Source of the DNA: JBBQTU01 sp038213005 | GTDB taxonomy: Bacteria > Planctomycetota > Phycisphaerae > Tepidisphaerales > Tepidisphaeraceae | Reading direction: 5' to 3' | Assembly (NCBI GenBank): GCA_038213005.1 | Contig: JBBQTU010000033.1 | Location: 1 to 24,941 of the forward strand | Length of the DNA stretch: 24,941 nt | Shown here: positions 1 through 6,369 of the stretch, one piece after another | How the letters are laid out: the number at the start of each line of letters is the position of its first letter | Position numbering within the stretch: the stretch's first letter is position 1 | Translations under genes and position numbers: made by a program | Notes under the pieces: generated by a model | What the model was told of the DNA's origin: nothing | Database searches by the model: none | What the model saw: the letters and a program-made list of their open reading frames with translations, nothing else

Positions 1-123
1 TTCCGGCTGCGCCGCTACGCTCTGCCGGGTGGACTTTGAAGCCCACAGGGTCTGCTATAAAAGGTTTCAGCTACATGTTCAGTTCACATAACATTCTCCT
101 TTCGCGAGCTTATCTTGACGCAA

Positions 124-322
124 TGCCCGTTTTTCCGGGCAGATGCAAGTTTGCGCGTCAGCGAGTGGTTGGAGCGAATACGTTGCGGAAAGAAGTGTCG
201 CCCTTTCAGGGCTCGTTCAGGGTGAATGGTTCTTACCCAGGGCTGCGCGAGTACGCTTACCCTGGGCTTAAGAATGCCGCCCCGTTGGGGCTAAGAAATC
301 GTGTGCCCGGAAAAACGGGCAC
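124..322. repeat. Intergenic hairpin cluster with mirror-image end stem-loops
   Basis: Five stem-loops lie within 200 bp. Hairpin 1 (124-141) is TGCCCG-tttttc-CGGGCA. Hairpin 2 (200-212) is GCCCT-ttc-AGGGC. Hairpin 3 pairs CCCAGGG (236-242) with CCCTGGG (260-266) and has an inner GCG/CGC helix. Hairpin 4 (279-291) is GCCCC-gtt-GGGGC. Hairpin 5 (303-322) is GTGCCCG-gaaaaa-CGGGCAC. The 18 bp at 124-141 are the exact reverse complement of 304-321, so the cluster is bounded by inverted copies of one element. The inner motifs (ccctttcaggg, cccaggg...ccctggg, ccccgttgggg) resemble dispersed intergenic repeats I associate with planctomycete genomes; that comparison is from memory. Nothing shows that the cluster is mobile. 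No convincing gene was found in 1-454. Confidence 0.6.
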
Positions 323-402
323 GCCCCCGGCATCTACGCGGAGAGCAACTGGTGAAGCCGGGCCTTGGATCGGTTACAACTACCTCGCCAGCAGGATGCC
401 CG

Positions 403-419
403 ACCCGCCCGCGGCGGGT
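403..419 (+). promoter_or_regulatory. Stem-loop in the aroF leader
   Basis: ACCCGCC (403-409) and GGCGGGT (413-419) pair perfectly over a CGC loop, 35 bases upstream of the aroF start. No U-tract follows and no leader peptide rich in aromatic codons was found. The hairpin could stabilise the leader or block read-through, but attenuation is not supported. Confidence 0.3.
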
Positions 420-454
420 GTCCGTGCAAGACAACCCGATACCGGAGTGATGCC

Positions 455-1477
455 ATGCTGATTGTCATGATACACGGGGCGACGCAGGAGCAGATCGATG
501 GCGCATGCGGCGCCATTCGAGCGGCCGGCTTCACGCCCAACGAGATCCCCGGAGCCACGCGCACAGCCATCGGCATCACCGGCAATCAGGGTCCCATCGA
601 CCCGCTGCTGTTCCGCAGTCTGCCGGGCGTCAGCGACTGCGTCGCGGTCTCCAAACCTTACAAGCTCGTCAGCCGCGAGGTGAAGCCCGACTCGACCGTC
701 GTCAGCATCGGTGACGTGAAGGTCGGGGACGGCACGCTGGCGATCATGGCTGGCCCCTGCTCGGTTGAGTCCTATGACCAGGTGATGAAGTGTGCTGAGG
801 CGGTGGCCGCCAGCGGCGCCCGCATCTTCCGCGGCGGCGCTTTCAAACCTCGCACTTCCCCATACCTGTTTCAAGGTCTGAAAGAGGAAGGCCTGCGCCT
901 GCTTGAACAGGTGCGCGATCGTTTCGGGCTCAAGATCGTCACCGAGGCCAAGGACACCGAGTCCCTCCCGGCCGTTGCGCAGGCCGCCGACCTGATCCAG
1001 ATCGGCGCCCGCAACATGCAGAACTTCTCGCTGGTCGAAGCCGCGGCCCGAACCGGCAAACCCATCGTCCTCAAACGCGGGATGTCGGCCACCATGCAGG
1101 AATGGCTGATGGCGGCGGAGTACATCCTTTGCCTGGGCAACTACAACGTCATTCTCTGCGAGCGGGGCATCCGCACCTTTGAGACGATGACGCGCAACAC
1201 GTTTGATCTGTCGGCGATCGTCATGATCAAGCATCTCTCGCACCTGCCGGTGATCGCCGACCCGTCGCACGGCGTCGGCATCGACTGGGCGGTGGCGCCG
1301 ATGGCCCGCGCCGCCGTGGCGTGCGGTGCCGACGGCGTGATGATCGAAACCCATCCCGACCCCAGGCGGGCGCTCTCCGATGGCCCACAGTCTCTGACCC
1401 TGGAGCGATATCGGGAGCTTGCCGACGACCTGCGCCAGCTTGCCCTCTGGCAGGCGCAGCGCCCCAGCCGCTCGTAG
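455..1477 (+). CDS. aroF: 3-deoxy-7-phosphoheptulonate (DAHP) synthase, type I-beta
   Basis: This cytoplasmic enzyme condenses phosphoenolpyruvate with erythrose 4-phosphate, the first step of the shikimate pathway. The 340-residue product matches in length and layout the Thermotoga-type enzyme: a ferredoxin-like regulatory domain at about 1-70, then a TIM barrel from about 90. The expected metal ligands are all present: C102 (GPCSVE), H272 (DPSHG), E298 (IETHP) and D309 (ALSDG). KPRTSPY (131-137) and LKRG (206-209) are substrate-site motifs. The ATG at 455 was chosen over an open extension upstream because GGAG (443-446) is well spaced and the N-terminus MLIVMIHGAT aligns with family members. 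The N-terminal domain is the part that confers feedback control by aromatic amino acids in the family. The gene stands alone, with no other shikimate gene in the window. Identification is secure. Confidence 0.96.
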   Translation: MLIVMIHGATQEQIDGACGAIRAAGFTPNEIPGATRTAIGITGNQGPIDPLLFRSLPGVSDCVAVSKPYKLVSREVKPDSTVVSIGDVKVGDGTLAIMAGPCSVESYDQVMKCAEAVAASGARIFRGGAFKPRTSPYLFQGLKEEGLRLLEQVRDRFGLKIVTEAKDTESLPAVAQAADLIQIGARNMQNFSLVEAAARTGKPIVLKRGMSATMQEWLMAAEYILCLGNYNVILCERGIRTFETMTRNTFDLSAIVMIKHLSHLPVIADPSHGVGIDWAVAPMARAAVACGADGVMIETHPDPRRALSDGPQSLTLERYRELADDLRQLALWQAQRPSRS

Positions 1478-1590
1478 CAGTAACTTGCGCAGTTCCAAAA
1501 TTCTCTGCGCTTCTGGCACAATTGCCCTTACACTGCCTATCAGTCCGATTTGTAAACCCCTGCCAACCAGGGGCTATAGAGGAATTGACG

Positions 1591-3384
1591 ATGAGTGTTG
1601 TTGAAGCTCTGGAATTCCGTACCTTGCTTTCCGTGACCACCCCCAGCGCCGCCGAGCAGGAAATGCTCGAGTGGATCAACCACATGCGCACCGACCCCCA
1701 GGCCGCGCTGGCGGATATGGTCGACTCGACAACCCCGCTGCACTCCAGTGATGTCAACATCCAATCAGCGCTCTCGTATTTCCACGTCAGCGCCGCCGTC
1801 CTGACGCAGGAGTGGAGCCAACTGACCCCGCAGGCACCACTGGCCTGGAGCCCGGCGCTTGCCGATGCCGCCAGGGCCCACAGCAATCTGATGATCGCCA
1901 ACAACGACCAGGACCATCAGTTCCCGGGCGAAGCAGGTCTCCTGGACCGCGTCGTCGGCTATAGCAATCCTGAGCGCCTGAACGAGAATATCTATGCCTA
2001 TGCCACCTCCGTCCTGTTCGCCCATGCCGCATTCGCCATCGACTGGGACAGCACCTCCGACGGCATGCAAAGCCCCCGCGGCCACCGCAACAACATCATG
2101 AGCCCCGACGTCCGCGAAGTCGGCCTGGGCATCGTAACCACCCCCGTCGCCGATTCCGTCAACGACGTCGGTCCGGTGGTCGTCACCGAGGATTTTGGCA
2201 ATCGCTACGACATCAATGGCAGTTGGCTGCTGGGCGTCGCCTACCACGACGCCAACAGCGACGGACATTACACCGCGGGCGAAGGGCTCGGCGGGGTGAG
2301 CGTCCGCATCGTCGGTGCGGACTTCGACAAGACAATTTCCACCAACTCGGCCGGCGGCTACCAGTTGCTCCTCCAGCCCGGCACCTACGCCGCGCAGTTC
2401 AGCGGCCAGGGAATCACCGACGACGCCAGCCACGCCGTGACCGTAGGTTCGCAAAACATGAAGCTGGATGAGGTAGTCGTGTGGAACCGCCCCACCGCTG
2501 TTTCCCTCAGCAGCAACACCATCGCCGAGAATCTCCCGGCCGCCGCCGTCGTCGGCACGCTGGCCACCACCGATCCCGACCCTCAGGACACCTTCAGCTA
2601 TAGCCTGGTCAGCGGCACCGGGTCGTCCGATAACAGCCAGTTCAAGATCGTCGGCAACGAGCTTCGCACCCGCGCGGCGCTGGACTACGAAGCCCAGAAC
2701 GTCTACCAGATCCGTATCCAGACCACCGATTCCGAAGGCCTTACCCGGCAAAAGCAGTTTCTTATTCAGGTGGACAACCTTCCCGAACCACTCGTGATAA
2801 CCGGCACCGCCGGCAGCGACGTCATCTCCCTCACCAAGCCCGATAGCGAACACCTGCGTGTGATCGTGAACGGCGCCGCCACGGACTACGTTCTCTGCGC
2901 CGTCACCAGCATCACCGTGAACGCCGGCGACGGCAACAACAAGGTTTCGGTCGGCGCCGGCATCATGGGATGTCGCATCGTCGCCGGGATCGGCAATGAC
3001 AAGCTAATGGGCGGCCAGGGTAACGACACACTCATCGGCGGCGTGGGAAACGACGTGCTCAAGGGCAAAGACGGCGATGATGTCCTCAAGGGCAGCGGCG
3101 GCGATGACCGCCTGCTCGGCAACGACGGTAACGACAGCCTGACAGGCGGTAGCGGCAACGACACGCTCACGGGCGGTCCCGGCACCAACAACCTCGCCGG
3201 CGGCGCAGGCAACGACACGCTTTACGCCGGCACCGGGCCCGACACCCTGCTCGGCGGCGGTGGGGATGACTGGATCTACGCGCGCAACAGCGTGGCCGAT
3301 TTCATCGACCCCGGCACGGGCAACGACCGCGCACAGATCGACCTTGACCTCGAGACGGCCGGGGTCGCCAGCCTGCTGGCATAG
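1591..3384 (+). CDS. Exported CAP (SCP/PR1) protein with cadherin-like domain and RTX-type repeats
   Basis: This is a 597-residue modular protein of unknown role, probably on the surface or secreted. Residues 4-14 (VEALEFRTLLS) fit the LEPR-XLL motif found at the N-terminus of many planctomycete exported proteins; no classical hydrophobic signal peptide is visible. Residues about 20-205 form a CAP domain, with likely pocket residues H109, E132 and H165 and the signature GHRNNIMSPDVREVGLG (164-180). Residues about 212-275 resemble an SdrD/Cna-B beta-sandwich (GVAYHDANSDG...GGYQLLLQPGTY). Residues about 301-395 resemble a cadherin repeat (NTIAENLPAAAVVGTL, ALDYEAQNVYQI). About ten calcium-binding nonapeptides of the GGxGNDxL type follow at 466-562. 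ATG 1591 is preceded by AGAGG (1578-1582) with good spacing. It follows aroF by 113 bp and converges on the dehydrogenase gene. The domain calls are strong; the substrate or partner is unknown. Confidence 0.85.
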   Translation: MSVVEALEFRTLLSVTTPSAAEQEMLEWINHMRTDPQAALADMVDSTTPLHSSDVNIQSALSYFHVSAAVLTQEWSQLTPQAPLAWSPALADAARAHSNLMIANNDQDHQFPGEAGLLDRVVGYSNPERLNENIYAYATSVLFAHAAFAIDWDSTSDGMQSPRGHRNNIMSPDVREVGLGIVTTPVADSVNDVGPVVVTEDFGNRYDINGSWLLGVAYHDANSDGHYTAGEGLGGVSVRIVGADFDKTISTNSAGGYQLLLQPGTYAAQFSGQGITDDASHAVTVGSQNMKLDEVVVWNRPTAVSLSSNTIAENLPAAAVVGTLATTDPDPQDTFSYSLVSGTGSSDNSQFKIVGNELRTRAALDYEAQNVYQIRIQTTDSEGLTRQKQFLIQVDNLPEPLVITGTAGSDVISLTKPDSEHLRVIVNGAATDYVLCAVTSITVNAGDGNNKVSVGAGIMGCRIVAGIGNDKLMGGQGNDTLIGGVGNDVLKGKDGDDVLKGSGGDDRLLGNDGNDSLTGGSGNDTLTGGPGTNNLAGGAGNDTLYAGTGPDTLLGGGGDDWIYARNSVADFIDPGTGNDRAQIDLDLETAGVASLLA

Positions 3385-3414
3385 GCATCGCGAGGCCAAT
3401 TAGCAGGCCAGCAG
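3373..3414. terminator. Inverted repeat across two convergent stop codons
   Basis: CTGCTGGC (3373-3380) and GCCAGCAG (3407-3414) are exact reverse complements and span the stop codons of the CAP protein (3384) and the alcohol dehydrogenase (3400). GCCAG-cctg-CTGGC (3367-3380) is a competing smaller hairpin. There is no U-tract on either side, so a bidirectional terminator is only a possibility. Confidence 0.25.
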
Positions 3415-4554
3415 AATCTTCGCCGCTGCGGCGGCATCGATGTCCGCGTGCTCGCCAAACTTGACCCCGCGAGAACTGAAGCGGTCGGACACTTTCTTCG
3501 CCGCATCGGCCGCGACAATGCCGTAGTCGGCCAGCTTCGTCTTCATTCCCAGGCTGTGATAGAAGTCCTCGGTTCTGGTGATCCCGATCTCCGCCGCGCG
3601 GGTATCGCTGTTCTCGCTGACGCCCCACACCCGCCGGGCATACTGCGCCAGCTTGGCCTGCTTCCTTGCCAGGTCATAGCGAAACAGGGCCGGCTCCACC
3701 ACCGCCAGCGACTCGGCATGATCGATCCCGTAGAACGCCGTCAACTCATGCCCGATCATGTGGGTCGTCCAGTCCTGCGGCACGCCGCAGGCGATCAGCC
3801 CGTTGAGCGCCTGAGTGGCCGCCCAGACGATGTTCGCCCGCACCGTATAGTCCTCGGGGTTCTGCATCGCCTTGGGGCCTTCCTCCACCAGAGTCGCCAG
3901 CACGGCCTCGGCCTGGCGATCCTGCAACGGGGCATCAGCCGGATAGGTGGCATACTGCTCAAAGACATGTATGAACGCATCGACGATCCCGTTGCGCACC
4001 TGTTTGGCCGGCAGCGAGATCGTCACGGCCGGATCGAGAATCGCAAATTGCGGGTAGACCTTCTCACTGCCGAAGGCCAGCTTCTCCTGCGTACTGCGCC
4101 GCGAAATCACCGAATTTCCGTTGGATTCTGAACCCGTCGCCGGCAGCGTGAGCACACTGCCCAGCGGCAGAGCCGAAGTGACGGCGGCCCCCTTCGCCAG
4201 GATATCCCAGGCGTCGCCCGCTCCAAACTCGGCCGCCGCCGCGATGAACTTTGTCGCATCCAGAACCGACCCGCCGCCCACCGCCAGCAGAAAGGTGATC
4301 TTCTCCTGCTTCACCACCTCCACCGCGTCCATGCAGGTCTCATAGAGTGGATTGGGCTGAATGCCGCCAAACTCCACCATCGCCCGCCCTGCCAGTGCCG
4401 CCTTCACCTGGTCATAAACCCCGTTCTTCCGGATCGACCCGCCGCCGCAGGTCATGAGGATTCGCGCGGGCGCCGGAATCAGCTTCCCCAGTTCAGCGAT
4501 GCTGCCCTTGCCAAAGACGATGCGTGTTGGATTGCAGTAGTTGAAATTGTTCAT
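3400..4554 (-). CDS. Iron-dependent alcohol/aldehyde dehydrogenase, YqhD-like
   Basis: The 384-residue product belongs to the iron-containing (group III) alcohol dehydrogenases and closely follows E. coli YqhD, an NADPH-dependent reductase of short-chain and toxic aldehydes. It has an N-terminal Rossmann-like half with GGGS (37-40) and GGGSVLD (93-99), and a helical metal-binding half. The four metal ligands expected from YqhD are present: D192 and H196 (VDAFIH), H265 (THM) and H279 (DH). PATGSESN (138-145) is also typical. The start at 4554 gives the standard family N-terminus (MNNFNYCNPTRIVFGKG), although no strong ribosome-binding site precedes it. The gene is transcribed alone, divergent from the acyltransferase gene and convergent with the CAP gene. 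A role in aldehyde detoxification or fermentation is inferred from the family; the exact substrate cannot be read from the sequence. Confidence 0.92.
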   Translation of the reverse strand: MNNFNYCNPTRIVFGKGSIAELGKLIPAPARILMTCGGGSIRKNGVYDQVKAALAGRAMVEFGGIQPNPLYETCMDAVEVVKQEKITFLLAVGGGSVLDATKFIAAAAEFGAGDAWDILAKGAAVTSALPLGSVLTLPATGSESNGNSVISRRSTQEKLAFGSEKVYPQFAILDPAVTISLPAKQVRNGIVDAFIHVFEQYATYPADAPLQDRQAEAVLATLVEEGPKAMQNPEDYTVRANIVWAATQALNGLIACGVPQDWTTHMIGHELTAFYGIDHAESLAVVEPALFRYDLARKQAKLAQYARRVWGVSENSDTRAAEIGITRTEDFYHSLGMKTKLADYGIVAADAAKKVSDRFSSRGVKFGEHADIDAAAAAKILLAC

Positions 4555-4714
4555 GCGATGACTCGGTTGGTTGGTTTGTCCTGCGCCATCCTATTCGGAC
4601 ACGATGGCCGGGCAAGTGCGACTGTCACAAGTGCGCCTCTCGCCCCGCCGCCATCGCCGGTATACTCTCGCCATCGTCCCACGTCCGATGCAGACGAAGG
4701 AGAAATCCCGAACC

Positions 4715-6184
4715 ATGCCAACAGACGCACGCAAACCAAGGCTCCTGCATCCATATCCACCGCTCGATCCCACTCTGGATCTGCGTCCGGCCATTCTCAT
4801 CAGCGCCATCGCCGTTGCCGCGTTCCACCTGGCCTTTGAATATCCGCCCCTGGCGATGCTCATGGCCATCTTCCTGTTCTGCATCTTCCGCCTCGCCAGC
4901 GTGCGGACGAGCCGCATCGCCTTCTATCTCGGACTGGGCATCGGCCTGGCCATCTACGCCCCACAGCTCTGGTTCTTCGCCGGCATCTTCAAGGCCGCCG
5001 CGATCGCCCTCTGGCTCATCGCCGCCATCTGGATCGCCCTGTTCCTACTGCTGTCGCGCATCTGCCTGCAGCTACTGCCCCGCACCGCAGCGATCCTGGC
5101 GATGCCGATTCTCTGGACCGGATTGGAATACTTTCGCAGCGAACTCTATTACTTCCGTTTCTCGTGGCTCAGCCCCGGCATGGCCTTCTCATCCACCCCG
5201 ATGCTCTTCTGGCCCGGAGTCTATGGCGTCGGCTTCTTCCTGATGCTCGCCATCGCCATGGTGCATCTCCTGCCGCCCAAGGCGCGCCTCATCACCGCAC
5301 TGCTTCTGCTGGGACTCCTCGCCGGCGCGATCAACGGCCCCAAGCCGAAGCGCCAACCCCGCACCATCGCGGCCGACGGACCTTTCATCGTCGGCATCCA
5401 GCTTGAGAAGGTCTCCGATCGCGACATCCGGCAGGCGCTGGACGATGCGATCACCCGCTACCCTCAGGCCGAGCTGCTCGTGCTCAGCGAATACACCTTC
5501 TTCGGCCCGCCCCAAAAGAAGATCACCGACTGGTGCCGCGACCATCAGCGATACCTGATCGTCGGCGGGACCCAGAGCGTGGACCCCAAGTCGGATCAGT
5601 TCCACAACACCGCCTTCGTCATCGGCCCCGATGGTCAGATCGTCTTTCAGCAGGGCAAGTCCGTCCCCATTCAGTTCTTCGCCGATGGCCTCCCGGCCAA
5701 CAAGCAGGCGATATGGGATTCTCCCTGGGGGCCACTGGGCCTGTGCATCTGCTATGACCTGAGCTACACGCGCGTCACCGACCAACTCGTCCGCCAGGGC
5801 GCCGGCGCAATCATCGCCCCAACCATGGACCTGATCTCCTGGGGTAAACGCGAGCACGAACTCCACGCCCGCGTAGGCCCAACGCGGGCGGCCGAATACG
5901 CCATCCCCATTGTCCGTGTCTGCAGTTCAGGAATCTCCCAGATCGTCACCCGCTCGGGGCAGATCACCGCCACCGCCCCGTTCCCCGGGCAGGGCGACAC
6001 GGTCGCCGGTCCCATCGCCATCCAGCCCCGCGGCCGACTCCCCCTGGACCGTATCCTCGCCCCCCTTTGCGTAGCCATCACGGCCGCCCTGACGGTGGCC
6101 CTCACCGTCCACACGCTACGGCAGCGGTGGACGAAGGCAGCCGCTGCCACAGGCCACTATAACACTGATTATACCGAACATTAG
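4715..6184 (+). CDS. Apolipoprotein N-acyltransferase-like membrane nitrilase
   Basis: The 489-residue product has the layout of Lnt, which acylates the N-terminal cysteine of lipoproteins on the periplasmic face of the inner membrane. Several membrane segments fill about 25-205 (for example LIAAIWIALFLLLS at 101-114), followed by a carbon-nitrogen hydrolase domain at about 222-440 and a last membrane segment at about 448-466. The nitrilase triad is visible as E259 (LSEYTFFG), K315 (QQGKSVP) and C346 (LCICYDLSY). The usual Lnt loop GEYVP after the lysine is replaced by VPIQFFADG, so it may be a divergent Lnt or a related amide-forming enzyme. ATG 4715 is preferred: AAGGAG lies at 4697-4702, a rather long 12 bases upstream, and upstream starts have no such site. 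Conventional lnt naming is withheld because of the missing loop. Confidence 0.75.
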   Translation: MPTDARKPRLLHPYPPLDPTLDLRPAILISAIAVAAFHLAFEYPPLAMLMAIFLFCIFRLASVRTSRIAFYLGLGIGLAIYAPQLWFFAGIFKAAAIALWLIAAIWIALFLLLSRICLQLLPRTAAILAMPILWTGLEYFRSELYYFRFSWLSPGMAFSSTPMLFWPGVYGVGFFLMLAIAMVHLLPPKARLITALLLLGLLAGAINGPKPKRQPRTIAADGPFIVGIQLEKVSDRDIRQALDDAITRYPQAELLVLSEYTFFGPPQKKITDWCRDHQRYLIVGGTQSVDPKSDQFHNTAFVIGPDGQIVFQQGKSVPIQFFADGLPANKQAIWDSPWGPLGLCICYDLSYTRVTDQLVRQGAGAIIAPTMDLISWGKREHELHARVGPTRAAEYAIPIVRVCSSGISQIVTRSGQITATAPFPGQGDTVAGPIAIQPRGRLPLDRILAPLCVAITAALTVALTVHTLRQRWTKAAAATGHYNTDYTEH

Positions 6185-6210
6185 AATATTACGCACACAT
6201 GCGATATTTT
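6185..6210 (+). terminator. Weak terminator-like hairpin after the acyltransferase gene
   Basis: AATAT (6185-6189) pairs with ATATT (6204-6208) and CGCA (6192-6195) with TGCG (6200-6203), with a two-base bulge on one side and a CACA loop. It starts one base after the stop codon and ends in a short run of T. The stem is AT-rich and weak, so this is tentative. Confidence 0.3.
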
Positions 6211-6301
6211 ACAGTATTATACGGATTCCACGAGGAACGGGTTCAGCCGGCGCACTGGCCGTGATCTGCAGGGATGCGTGGGATGGTCCTGTGCGGGCGG
6301 G

Positions 6302-6346
6302 GACGCCTCGCACTACTTCCGCGAACGCGCCCGTTTCTGGTGGAGG
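6302..6346. repeat. Short dispersed repeat, copy 1
   Basis: About 45 bp here match 24712-24759 closely. The shared core includes CGCACTACT and TCCGCGAACGCGC followed by CGTTTC; the second copy has three extra bases (GCT) and a few substitutions. This copy lies in the 185-bp gap between the acyltransferase gene and the 3' end of the VWA gene. It codes for nothing convincing. Confidence 0.6.
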
Positions 6347-6369
6347 CCATATCAGCTACACAACACCGC

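Noticed and set aside
1..39. Possible 3' end of an upstream gene (frame ending in TGA at 37-39)
   Set aside because: Twelve codons are too few to support any claim.
36..461. Open frame of 141 codons upstream of aroF
   Set aside because: It runs through the hairpin repeat cluster, has no ribosome-binding site and no recognisable protein features, and overlaps the aroF start.
380..1519. Long minus-strand open frame over aroF
   Set aside because: It is antisense to a gene with secure family identity; long antisense frames are expected in GC-rich DNA.
1511..1530. Sigma-54-like promoter (TGGCAC...TTGC) upstream of the CAP gene
   Set aside because: The two boxes are only two bases apart instead of the required five, so spacing excludes it.
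1765..2853. Long minus-strand open frame over the CAP/RTX gene
   Set aside because: Repetitive composition, no motifs, and antisense to a gene with clear domains.
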